Shown: positions 30,970 to 41,105 of the stretch, one piece after another
Layout of the letters: every line of letters begins with the position of its first letter
How positions within the stretch are numbered: the stretch's first letter is position 1
From: Prosopocoilus inquinatus
Lineage: Eukaryota > Arthropoda > Insecta > Coleoptera > Lucanidae
NCBI GenBank assembly: GCA_036172665.1
Contig: CM069878.1
Location: forward strand, 21,214,501-21,278,500
DNA: 64,000 nt
Direction of reading: 5' to 3'
Notes under the pieces: model-generated
Seen by the model: the letters and a program-made list of their open reading frames with translations, nothing else
The model's database searches: none
Told to the model about the DNA's origin: nothing
Made by a program: the position numbers and the translations under genes

Positions 30970-31315
30970 ATAATAATGCTTTATTGATGATATAAACAGA
31001 AGGTATATCATAGGTCAAAACATATAGAATAAAAATACAAAATACAGCATATTGTATAAAAAAGTATTCTAGGCAGTGTAAATATGCTGGAGAAATTCTT
31101 CAATCGAGTAGAAAGTATTTTTTATTAAATAATTTTTAATGATATTTTTAAACTTCAGAAATGGAGTTGCTCTTATTTCGGCAGGCAGAATATTGAAGAA
31201 TTTTATTGCAAAATAATTAGTTCCATTCCGAAATTTATTTAATCTGTGTTGTGGCAGTACTATGTCAGAATTGTGTCTAGTATTGTGGTTGTGAATGGAC
31301 AATTTTTTACTCTTA
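30970..31315 (-). pseudogene. 3' end of a jockey/CR1-like non-LTR retrotransposon
   Basis: The minus-strand frame reads SIHNHNTRHNSDIVLPQHRL, then NYFAIKFFNILPAEI, then FKNIIKNYLIKNTFYSIEEF. This is the conserved C-terminal tail after the RT domain in jockey/CR1-type ORF2. It is followed by a short 3' UTR ending in a TAATAA-rich tail near 30970. The copy is strongly 5'-truncated, as is usual for LINEs. Confidence 0.75.
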
Positions 31316-31344
31316 AAGTCTCGTTATTGGTGTAGAGGTCGCCC

Positions 31345-31450
31345 ATGATTTCTCAGTCACAGTTTCACTTTAATCTTCAGTTTTTTTTTACATAGGAACA
31401 GATGGAAGCTAACTGAAAATTAACGTTAAACAGTGACTGAGCAACCAGCC
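31345..31450. repeat. Imperfect hairpin MITE
   Basis: TTTCTCAGTCACAGTTTCAC pairs with GTTAAACAGTGACTGAGCAA around a T-rich loop. It resembles the 38249-38390 element. Confidence 0.45.
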
Positions 31451-32838
31451 CTTAATACATGCATTTTATAATATTGTTACAGCCGTCACGCGCAAACAGA
31501 TCTATTTTTAGCATCAGTACGCCACCTTGCGTCACAGAACATGACCGAAGACTACTCGATCATTCCAGTATGTTCCAGCAACAGAGGGCTCTTCTATATA
31601 AGCCGTACTAAGGCACTCGATCTCTGTCTAAGGACACAGGTACTGCCATCATATGGTTTTGACACTTGACAGTGGGTATTTGATCTTGAACAAGCGGATT
31701 GTCAAAAATGACAAACTGAATATTTTAGGTAAATCAGAAGGTAAATGTAAGGCAAATCATTTTAATTTCTATTTTATTAACGACAAGAATAAGTTTATAA
31801 TAAATAAGGAATAATTTTACAATAAATCTAGACGTTAACGCTGCGAATATGACAAAATAAACCGAAAAGTAACCAAAAAGCTTACGTGAGTCTATTAGAA
31901 GCTTTCCAGGTAAAATATTAAGTTTACTTAAAACCCGAAACTATTTCAAGGCATAAATCTTTAAACAGTTGACCATATAAACCGAAGTTTCAGTAATTTA
32001 GCTGTTAACTTTGAAATTAAAAATTGTGGACTGATTGTAATTTTTCATCATGTTCCATGGGTAAGCTATTAGGTTCTGGATAATGGGACTTGGAAAATAA
32101 TTGGATTAAGAGAATTCCAAAAACATTTAGGATAAATATGAGGTTTAGGATCCAGTCCAGAAACCATAAGTAATACCTGACAAAAAAGTTACTTTTTAGG
32201 CAGAACTTTCCCATTTATTATGTCATACCACTTCGTTCGTAGTCGCTTAACTTTACTATAAATTTATACTTTGTCTCAATAAAATGGAAATTTAAATAAT
32301 TTTGCGTCCTTTTTCGTTTTGATTTACATAAAATATTCCAGTTTGTCATTTTTGACAACCCACTCGTTCAAGGTCAAATACCCACCGTCGCGTGTCAAAA
32401 ACATATGATGGCAGTACCTGTGTCCTTAGACAGAGATCGAGCGCCTTAGTACGGCTTAAGGCACTCGATCTCTGTCTAAGGACACAGGTACTGCCATCAT
32501 ATGGTTTTGACACTTGACCTTGACCTTGACCTTGGGTTGTCAGAAATGACAGTCTGAATACTTTATGTAAATCAGAATGCAAATGTAACGCAAATCACTT
32601 TAAATTTCTATTTTATTAACACAACACTTAATTTTAAAATAAATCTAAGTGTTAATGTGCGAATATGACACAAAAAATGGAAAAATAACCAAAAAGCATA
32701 CCTGAGTTTGACGTGAGTATATTGGACGCTTTTCAGGTAAAATATTAATTCATTGAAAACCCAGAAATTATTTCAATGCATAAATTTATAAATAGATAAC
32801 TGTATGAACAGAAGTTTCAATAATTTATTTGTTAATAT

Positions 32839-33611
32839 TGTCACGATAAGGATTTAATTTTTAGCCTAAAATGAATAATTATAAAATGTAAAGGTGTCGC
32901 GACGAAAAATTTCCGCGAGGAATAAAGTAGAACAATTAAGACAGGAATCTTGCGAAATCTAAGCTACAAGCGGTTCACGTTTCATAACAAAACACCGGTG
33001 GCACGCGCTATATGTGGGACAAATTAATACAACAGGTGACGAAAGTAGAACACAGAAACATGTCATAACAGTCGAATAGACAGATTTTCGCATATATAAC
33101 GTACGGAAGAAGATGCGGAAGAGGTCGAACCAGCCGTCGACCAAGTAGACCTAGTGCCAACTTCCCCAGGAGGACCTTCCTCACCGATGCCGTGCAACCG
33201 CCACCCGCATCAGGACGTTGCCCGTTCCATGGAGGCATCCTCACCGACGCCTTGCCGCCGCCACCCTCATCAGGACGCTGCCGTTCCACGGAGGCATCCT
33301 CACCGAAGCCTTGCTGCCGCCACCCTCATCAGGACATCTCATCGCAATTGCTGCAGCCCTCGAGATTGCCCTGGATCCGGTTAGCCGAATCGTCGGGTCT
33401 CTTCAACCCCAGCACAGAGGGATTCCTCATCCTCGCTGTCGCAGCCGACCCGTCGCGATTACGATAATCACGAAAACGCACCCCCGCACATTTAAAGATC
33501 GGCCGCCGATAGATAATAATATTCATTAAATAAAGGTATACATTGTTTTGGTAAACTGTGTTTTCAAGCTCTACCACTGAGAACCCGCTACCTACCCCTA
33601 ACCACGTGACA
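32839..33611 (+). mobile_element. Solo LTR (773 bp) of an unrelated LTR element
   Basis: Starts TGTCACGATAAGG, ends CCACGTGACA, and is flanked by ATAT at 32835-32838 and 33612-33615. It contains a GC-rich tandem repeat at 33177-33345 and a CATATATAACG box near 33091. Orientation is inferred from the TATA box and a late AATAAA-like word (ATTAAATAAAGG, about 33524). Confidence 0.85.
33177..33345 (+). repeat. Three tandem ~57-bp GC-rich units inside the solo LTR
   Basis: TCCTCACCGA, GCCGCCACCC, CATCAGGACG and TTCCA(T/C)GGAGGCA recur in order three times. The base composition is unlike the AT-rich surroundings. Open frames across it are products of the repeat. Confidence 0.75.
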
Positions 33612-34337
33612 ATATTTAAAAAAGCTGTGGACTGTAATTTTCCGCCGTGTCCCACATGTGACTGTCAGACTCTGGATAATGGAACTTGAAATGTAATTAG
33701 ATGTAGCAAGTTCCAAAACCAATAAGGATAAAAACGAGGTTCAGTGCCCAGTCCAAAGAGCCGTAGGCAATATTTGACCAAAACAAATGCTATTTAAGCA
33801 GAACTTACAGTTTCTCGTAATAGCAGTTGACTCTTGTCCGATTCAAGATTAAAAGCTTACAGTTTTTCGTTTATTATGTTATATTCCTATTGTAAACGCT
33901 TGTAGTTATTATAAATTTATATTTTGCCTCAATAAAATGGAAATTTAAAGTAATCTGCCTCATTTTTCGTCTTGATTTACATAAAATAATTCAGTTTGTC
34001 ATTATTGACAACCCACTCGTTCAAAGTCAAATACCCACTGTCGCGTGTCAAAAACATATGATGGCAGTACCTGTATCCTTAGACAGAGATCGAGTGCCTT
34101 AAGTCGTACGATCCGGCAGGAGTGATTAGTTATAACGTTAGCGAGATAAGGATTCGTACATCGAATAAATAGAAAATACATTTTGTAAAAGTGTTTTTTG
34201 ATAGACAACCTCATTACAATTGTGTTGTTAATTGTGTAAAGCGATAGCTTTGAATTAAAGTGTTCTGAAATTTATCGACTATAATTTGTGAACCCCAAAT
34301 TCGTAACAAATTGGTGTCAGAAGCGGAAATTTCAAGA

Positions 34338-35636
34338 ATGAAGCTGTGCGAGTTAAAAGTGAAAGATCTGCGTGAGGAATTAGAAGAAAGAGGCCTGGAA
34401 ACTTCGGGAAAGAAAAGTGTATTACAAGAACGGCTGAAACAAGCGCTTGTAGATGAAGGTAAAGACCCGGAAACATTTGAATTTGAAATTGAAGGCGCGG
34501 CAGCTCTACTGAAAGAAGTGAAAGAAAACATGGAAAAAGGTAACGAAAATATGAAATTAGAAATGCAGGAAGTGAAAGAAAATATAAAAGAGCAGACGCA
34601 AGAAGTGAGAAAACAAATGGAAAGTTTGGATATGAAAATGGAAACTTACAGTTTAAAAACCGATCTGAATATAGAAAACATGAAGATGCAAATCGATGAA
34701 ACGATCGAAGATTTTAAAACCGCATGTGACGAGAAAATTGAAGGCGTACGAAATCAGTTTGATAGTACAGTAAAGGACATGAAATTTGAATTTGACGATA
34801 AACTTGATGAGAACTTTGGTGGAAAAAAAATTTAGTTCCAAGATAAATTTGAAGACTTAGCGAAACAACTGCATAAAGTGGAACTGGGTCGTTCGATTGC
34901 ACCATCATCTGCGTCGTCAAACCAGAAACTAAAACCACCCAAATTCGAAGGCGACTTACCTTGGTCCATTTTCATCAGACAGTTCAAAATTGCTGCTGAC
35001 GTGAATGGCTGGAATGACTGTGACAGAGCTGCAGCACTCGTTTTGGCTCTGCGAGGCCCAGCATTGAGTGCATTACAGTTCATTCCTGAGGAAGTACAGA
35101 ACAACTTAGATCAACTGGTGGAGAATTTGGAAATGCGTTTTGGTGATGCACATATGAAGCAACTCCATACCATCCAATTGAAAACTCGTACCCAGAAAAA
35201 TGGTGAGTCACTTCAAGATTTTGAACTTGACATTGAGAGATTGGTAGGCATGGCATACGGAGATTTCTTATCTGAACCAGTTTTTCATCGTTTGGCCATC
35301 CAAGCATTCATCGACGGCATTAGAGATCAGGAAATGCAACAAGTATTACGGTTGGGTAACTTCTCCAAATGCACAGATGTACTGGCCCGTGCACTGGAAT
35401 TCGAGGCGGCAAAGCAAGCATCTAGAAGCCTAGTACGAGTACGAGAGATGAAAGCTGCTGATGAGAGTACCCTGACAGAAATCCTGGAAAGGCTGAAACA
35501 CCTTGAAGAGAATAAATCCACGAACAACAGCAGACGAATTACAACTTGTTAGAACTGTGGTAAACCAGGCCACTCGAGTTCCAACTGCCGGCGCAAACGA
35601 GCGCGCCAAGAAGATGACAGCGAGTCTTTAAACTAA
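34338..35636 (+). pseudogene. gag: E3 Gag with SAP domain, two nonsense codons
   Basis: The start ATG at 34338 gives a clear SAP domain (LKVKDLREELEERGLETSGK, residues about 5-36). A long charged helical region, probably coiled coil, follows. A TAG at 34833-34835 interrupts. The capsid part is conserved with E1/E2 (KPPKFEGDLPW, EMRFGDAHM, QAFIDGIRD, ALEFEAAKQ). The zinc knuckle CxNCGKPGHSSSNC has TAG (35550-35552) in place of the usual aromatic. The frame ends SLN-stop at 35634-35636, directly after a slippery heptamer. Confidence 0.85.
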
Positions 35637-35669
35637 AACCAGTCAGCAAGAAGGGGCGCATGCTGACTG
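35627..35669 (+). promoter_or_regulatory. Candidate -1 frameshift signal in E3
   Basis: T TTA AAC (35627-35633) in the gag frame directly precedes stop TAA. A 6-nt spacer is followed by CAGTCAGCA (35640-35648), perfectly complementary to TGCTGACTG (35661-35669), with a 12-nt loop containing GGGGC. Heptamer position, loop length and GGGGC match E1/E2 while the stem bases differ. A matching downstream pseudoknot strand is not obvious. Confidence 0.7.
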
Positions 35670-35718
35670 ATTCTCCGGATAGCTTCAAGATTGTCTCTAT
35701 TTCCAGAATAAGGAACAA

Positions 35719-36679
35719 CCCAAGCACCAAGGTGTCGTCTTTTTCACGTCAAAAATTGGTCATCGTTTAGGTCGAATGACCAATGTCAGTGACGTATTAA
35801 AGACGTAAAAATGACGGGCAAATGGCACAGCCCGGCGACGTCGTTTTACGTCAAATAGTCGTGTATTTCTGACGTCATTTTTAATTGTATTATCTATGAC
35901 GCATAAGTAACCAAGGAACTAAATCTTATTTTAATTTTTATTCAAATATCTGTACATATGTATACATATACCTACGAACAACAAATAAATAATATTTTTA
36001 ATAAATTCATACATATTTTTTAAAATTCCAAATACAAATAACGAAAAGCTATTACTAAACAGTTTGATTCTACTTTATAGTGAAATAAAACAATTGAATT
36101 AAGTGCCCAAGTCCTATCACAAGGACCGTTAAAATATTAATATAACAGGTTATGAAATATGAGTCCAATACCCACCTTCTTTACACAATTTGCTAATAAC
36201 TAAAACAATAAATACCTAAAGCCAGTACACGTACGAGTAGAATATACTTTAGTTTGCTAATAAATAATAAATTAACGCTTAAAAAAAAATCGCACTAAAC
36301 TTAAGCTCCACGGGCACTACGATTACGATATGCAAGAACAATGTCGACTGTTGCCGCATGCGTCACGTACCCCGTAATAGAAGTCCAGTAAATATCTTAT
36401 GTATTAAAATGGTATTAATTAATAAATTAAATCATGTTCACAATTTATACTTTCGTACAAAATCTAATATCTTGTCAAATCTATAACTAAATTTATTATC
36501 GAAACGAAACTTTTAAAATTAGTGTCAAATTTGTTATTAAAGTGACGTTTTATTAACGTGATTTATAAACGTCAAATTTTAAACAAAATTTTTACGAAAA
36601 AATGACGTTTAAAATTCGACGTCCTTGACCAATTTTGACCAAATAATGACGTGATAAAAACGACAGCTTGCTGCTTGGG
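35719..36679. mobile_element. TIR element (961 bp) truncating E3
   Basis: Ends CCCAAGCACCAAGGTGTCGT and ACGACAGCTTGCTGCTTGGG are inverted copies, followed inward by CACGTCA and TTGGTCA on both sides. ACGTC/GACGT words are frequent inside. No clear target duplication and no transposase. E3 sequence does not visibly resume on the right. Confidence 0.65.
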
Positions 36680-36768
36680 TATTAAGATGTATACATAATG
36701 CGAAACAAAATTTATATTATATTTTATATATATTTGATTAAAATTAGTGCAACAACAAGAATTTCATC

Positions 36769-37890
36769 ATGAGATTTTTAATATTAAGAATTCTAAACCA
36801 TTCTAATCCTCATTTCATCACTTTAATAATTAGGCAAGAACATATGCGACTGTTACATGCAGGAACACAATCAGTTTTAGCATCAATCAGAAGAACGTTT
36901 TGGCCATTAAATGGCAAAATTCAAGTCAAAAAAGTAATCAGAAAATGTATAATTTGTTTTAAGGCTAATCCACAAGTTTCAACTGAAATAATGGAAGAAA
37001 TACCTGGTTCACGTTTAAGTATTACAAAACCATTTTTATCACATGGCATAGATTTTCCATCGTCCATTTCCGATCAAAGCGCAAAAAACTCGAAATTCTA
37101 AATTAATTAAAACATACATTTGCCTTTTTATATGTTTTATTACAAAGGCTATTCATTTAGAGCTCGTAGGTGACATGACCAAGTATTCATTTTTTAATGC
37201 ATTAAAGCGTTTTATATCACGTCGAGGTTTGTGCAACGATATATATTCTGATAATGGCACAAATTTGGTATTGGTATTGTAAGTTATTTATTAGAAAACG
37301 CAATCAATTGGCATTTCATTTCACCTAGAGCACCTCACTTTGAAGGAATGTGGGAATCAGTCATAAAATCGGTAAAATATCATTTAAAAAGAATTTTGAA
37401 TAACACAAAATTTGATTTTGAATCATTTAATACTATATTATTACAAATAGAAGTTGTTCTAAATTCTCGGCCATTATCACCAATGTCAAATGATCCAAAT
37501 GATCTAAATCCTTTAACACCTGGGCATTTTCTTATTGGCGGAGCCTTGACATCATTACCTGAAGAACAATTGTATGATGTATCAACAAATCGTTTGACAA
37601 AGTACCAGCATATGCAGCGGTTGATCCAACATTTTTGGAAGCGGTGATCTACTGAATATATCCACAATTTGCAGCAACGTAACAAATGGCAATTATCAGC
37701 AACGCATAGCGTTCAAGTCGGCACGATGGCAATCATTAAGGAAGACAACTTGCCGCCATGCAACTGGATATTGGGTCGAATCTTGCAGTACATCCAGGAG
37801 AAGATGCGTGTAGTGGCCGTTAAAATAAAATACACTCAAATCAGGCGTCCTATCAGTAAATTGTGTATTTTACCAATTCAAGGAAATTAA
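36769..37890 (+). pseudogene. pol: BEL/Pao Pol: integrase region relic
   Basis: The integrase zinc site reads IIRQEHMRLLHAGTQ..FWPLNGK..CIICFKANP. Next are the PFLSHGIDF first-Asp region, AIHLELVGDMTKYSFFNALK, YSDNGTN (second Asp, about 37240), and PRAPHFEGMWES (Glu). The tail RPLSPMS..LTPGHFLIGGAL..NKWQLSATHSVQVG is typical of BEL/Pao. Frameshifts near 37080 and 37275 and a nonsense codon at 37645 break it. RT and gag are missing to the left. Confidence 0.85.
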
Positions 37891-38014
37891 TCATTATTTA
37901 CTCTAATGTTAACATCATAATTATTGAAAATCAAATTAATCATTATTATTATTCATTCCAATGTTATCAACATGATTAATATTATTACATTTTTGAAAGG
38001 GAGAAATTTCAAGG

Positions 38015-38245
38015 GCGGCAGTATGAACAATTTTACTTTAGTTGCCTTTGAAATATAAAAAAGAAAAGTGACCATTGATTTTGTAGTTACAAAAATAATA
38101 ACCAACTATCAATCATTCATCCCGTATTTTTTATAAAAGCAAAGGCTTTTTTTTATTAAAGAGAAAATTAACATTTTTTCAATAGCAACGAAAGTAACGA
38201 ATAATGAATACTTTGTAACGAGTATAAATTTTTTCGTTACTTTTA
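38015..38245 (+). repeat. Possible BEL/Pao 3' LTR remnant
   Basis: GAAAGGGAGAAATTTCAAGG followed by GCGGCAG looks like a polypurine tract, after which TATGAACAATTTTAC could start the LTR. TTTTTTATAAAAGC (about 38128) is TATA-like. The 3' boundary is not defined. Confidence 0.35.
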
Positions 38246-38248
38246 CAG

Positions 38249-38392
38249 CACTGAGGTCCGGTTTCTCCATTACAGTTTAACTTTAAGCCCAGTTTAATTC
38301 CTATGGAAACAATTATCCTTGCAATTGTTGCCATGGGAATAAAGCGAAGTTTAAAGTTAAACTGTGATGGTGAAACAGCAGTGTTATATTTT
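38249..38392. mobile_element. Small palindromic MITE
   Basis: GCACTGAGG..GGTTTCTCCATTACAGTTTAAC is inverted as GTTAAACTGTGATGGTGAAAC..GCAGTG. About 140 bp, non-coding. Confidence 0.6.
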
Positions 38393-38732
38393 ATAAAACA
38401 TTAGAACTTTCTGGAGACAAATATGAGCTATATAATAGAAACACTTAATATGATACCAAAAATTTATTTATCGCTGCAAAGCCACAAGAGCTGAAAATGA
38501 GGTTTTATCTTTTTTGTATTTCTGCATGTAAAAGATTCAGTTAAATCATGTATATATTTACTGCAGTATCTTCTTTCTTTTCATTTTAATTATGAGAGTT
38601 TACATACAAATAGTAATGACAAAATATAAAATGATTACTTCCATTCTTTTGACATCAAAACTAAATTTACAAAAAAAAGAATGAATGATATAAAAAGTGA
38701 AATCTAAGTATATCTTTATAAATTAGTGGATC

Positions 38733-39652
38733 TCAATTACTAATAAGTCCCAAATAGTCATCCATCAGCGTTCCGATTGCAAACTGCAAAATAAATCATA
38801 AGTAACATACAACTATTAAAAAAAGGGTTAAAAATGCATTACGATTCCTGTTGCATCCACTCTCGTGCCGACAATTTTCAATCTAATTTCTCCTTCAGCA
38901 TGTATGACTACATCTTCATCCTTAGTTTTGTAACACTGGGGGTTAACATTAGGGCAAAATTCCATTTCTGCAGGAATAGACTAGAACATAAATATATTAT
39001 ACACAGCAATTCTAAAATTAATTTACTTACGTGGTGTGAAATAAAACACGAGAGGGGGCCAATTTCTGCAAACATTCCAACCTGTAAACACCTGTTTATA
39101 TTTTCTCTGCAGACTCAAGCGAATTTAATGATTACCTTATTTACTTGCCTGACAACAGCATCCAAAACTTCACCTTTGAATGGCCTGAACACTATCGCTT
39201 TGTATTTAACAGGATAAACAACAAAACCTTGGCCAGGTAGAATCAGCCCAGCACCAATATTGTCAATTGTGGTCACCGCAATAACAAAACCGTACCTGCA
39301 GTTACAACAATAGTGCTTAGTTGTTATAACTAAAGAGGATTTACGTACTTTCCCGTGCAGGTTCCCTCCACCTCTGTATACAATTTCGTTTTAACTTTTT
39401 CAAGTAGCTGAGGGCCAAAATACTGAGGATGAAGTAGAATTTCATGTTCCAAGGATATCTGTTCATATGAAGGATTGTATTTAATAGCGTTTTCCATTGG
39501 CTGCAGTATTGTGCACTGAGAGTATTTCCATCTCGGTTCAGCATTTATATAATAAACCGAGATGGAGATACACTCAGTGCACATTGGTGCAGCCAGCGAA
39601 AATTGTTATAAGACAGTTAAAGCAAAACGGGTAAACATACATGGTAAAACAT
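38733..39652 (-). CDS. Polr2G / Rpb7: RPB7, RNA polymerase II subunit (six exons)
   Basis: RPB7 pairs with RPB4 to form the stalk of RNA polymerase II and binds nascent RNA. Coding exons, in gene order: 39641-39652 (MFYH), 39349-39458 ([26 protein letters not shown]), 39136-39295 ([31 protein letters not shown]), 39031-39081 ([17 protein letters not shown]), 38843-38980 ([18 protein letters not shown]), 38733-38783 ([15 protein letters not shown], stop). All introns are GT-AG, and the total of 522 nt gives 173 residues against about 172 in animals. It has an N-terminal RNP-like domain and a C-terminal S1/OB fold. Frame and conserved blocks look intact, so it is probably functional. Exon 1 encodes only four residues, and intron 1 carries a hairpin MITE. 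Confidence 0.95.
39507..39587. mobile_element. Hairpin MITE in RPB7 intron 1
   Basis: GTGCACTGAGAGTATTTCCA and its extension TCTCGGTT are mirrored by AACCGAGATGGAGATACACT and CAGTGCAC, with a short AT loop. About 80 bp, close to the intron 1 acceptor at 39459. Confidence 0.65.
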
Positions 39653-39747
39653 CTTCAATGAATAAGCATTTCACTTATTGTTTAAAATTGAAAATATTTA
39701 GGTTATGTAATGACATTTACACATTACGACCCCTGAAGTAAACAGAG

Positions 39748-40551
39748 GTTGCGTTAAGTCAACGGCAATTCTGACCATAGTGGTCGAACTTTACTAACCG
39801 CTCACTTAACGGCCACAGTTAATGGTTAGATAGGCACTGTGATTATAAATTATGACAGAAGAGGGCGGGAATGGAACAAGTTTTGAAAGGGTTTGTAAAG
39901 GTTCGAAATTAGTGAAATACGCCACTTCGTTTAAACCTTTGGATACTAAAAAAGTAATATATCTAACTTTTAGCTACAATCCTTATTTCACATCATCACC
40001 AGTGGTTGCGTTAAGTGAATGGTTATTTTAAACAAAATCGTTAAGTCAACGGTCAGACTGTACCATGTGATCAATCAGCTGATTGGAATAATTGGTCAAG
40101 TTTTAAAATGTGACCAGCGTGGTCTGAAACGTTAAGTAGTTAGTCGAATCAATTTGACAGATCAGAATAGCAAATACAGGTGTTGTGAAATAAGGATTGT
40201 AGCTAAGAGTTAGATATATTACTTTTTTTATTACCCAAAGATTTAAACTCGTGATATATTTCACTAATTTCAAAAACATTAGAGACTCTTTCTAAACCTG
40301 TTCCATTCCCGCCCTCTTCTGTAATAATTTATAATCACAGTGCCTATCTAGCCAATGGGCACGTTCAGCGGATGCGTTACTTTCTCAGCAGTCGTTTGTG
40401 ATTGGCTATTACCTTCATGTGAGCCAATCACAATCGATTGCTGAGCAAGCAACTCAGCCGCTGAACGCGCCCATTAACTGTGGCCGTTGAGTGAGCGGTT
40501 AGTCAAATCCGACCACTTTGGTCAGAATTGGCGTTCACTTAACGCAACCAG
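39748..40551. mobile_element. Foldback element upstream of RPB7 (~260-bp arms)
   Basis: Left end GGTTGCGTTAAGTCAACGG and right end CACTTAACGCAACC are inverted. The arms also share AACTGTGGCCGTT, GGCACTGTGATTATAAATTA and GAGGGCGGGAATGGAACA, and AGA is on both sides. It lies about 100 bp upstream of the RPB7 start, so it could affect that promoter; nothing in the sequence shows that it does. Confidence 0.75.
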
Positions 40552-40835
40552 AATTTCACCTCCAGGGGTGCGTTCTAATTTCGCGTTGGGTGTTAGGGGG
40601 CGTTATCCACGCCGTTGACAAATTGCGTTCGCCAATGACCTCAAACGTTCATATTTTACGTCGGAAGTAATCGGGTAACGTATCTCACACAGAAGGGTGA
40701 AGTTTCTCCAGCATGCGCACTTACTCTTTTTGATTTACTTCAGATATTAGACGTGTTGTTTTGAAAATGTAACTTACGTGGAATCCACTTAAACTGAATT
40801 GATCCATTTAGATTGAATCGATAATTACATTTCTG

Positions 40836-41105
40836 TCAAAAAAAACAGCATTTTGTTGAACAGATGACCATATAATCTTCAAAAATTTTGTTGCAAATCG
40901 TTTTTGTTTGCAGTGAGAACCTCGAGAAGCCTCTGTACAGCTGTTTCAGCCCTGTTTGGGCTTCGTCAGCAGAGCTTTGACAGCAAGCATGGCCGCCTTG
41001 CACAGGGGACTTAGGTAGCAAATCCGCTTCAGTTTGTCTATCCTATTGCAATGTTAGGTCAAAAAGCGATCGTAGGATGTCGCTGTATAATCTGTTCATA
41101 TAACC
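40836..41105. mobile_element. Retrozyme copy with internal inversion
   Basis: The minus-oriented half with hammerhead (40840-40974) joins a plus-oriented half at GCAGAGC/TTTGACAGCAAGC (about 40975). The plus half runs through TTGCAATGTTAGGTC and GTAGGATGTCGCT. The joint is within a few bases of the joint in the 26.1-kb array. Confidence 0.75.
40921..40974 (-). ncRNA. Type I hammerhead ribozyme (40.9 kb copy)
   Basis: On the minus strand: CTCTG, CTGACGA, AGCCC, 5-nt loop, GGGCT, GAAA, C-AGCT-G, cleavage triplet GTA, CAGAG. Inner helix I is perfect. The outer helix I strand is lost at the inversion joint. Confidence 0.88.

Larger units (their letters stand above)
31611..34099. mobile_element. 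Two MITE copies in tandem inside the E3 LTR
   Basis: Copy 1 is 31611-32446 and copy 2 is 32459-34099 (enlarged by a solo LTR). Each has long inverted ends starting AGGCACTCGATCTCTG (arms over 150 bp). TA occurs at each boundary (31609-31610, 32447-32448, 32457-32458, 34100-34101). The 8-bp spacer GTACGGCT is the reverse complement of the left flank AGCCGTAC, so copy 1 carries the same flank on both sides in mirror orientation. Confidence 0.75.
31475..35718 (+). mobile_element. Gypsy element E3, 5' part, LTR interrupted
   Basis: A relative of E1/E2. The LTR starts TGTTACAGCC (31475) and ends CGTAACA (34308), but 31611-34099 is a later insertion; without it the LTR is about 343 bp. A TATATAAG box is at 31595-31602. 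Then come a TGGTGTCAG primer site, gag with SAP domain, a frameshift-like signal, and the first codons of protease, cut off at 35718 by another TIR element. No pol or 3' LTR remains. It is much older than E1/E2. Confidence 0.8.

Noticed and set aside
33154..33529. Three overlapping Pro/His-rich plus-strand frames
   Set aside because: They arise from the GC-rich 57-bp tandem repeat in a solo LTR and use all frames equally.
38834..39217. 127-codon plus-strand frame
   Set aside because: It is antisense to RPB7 exons 3-5; the RPB7 splicing pattern explains the openness.
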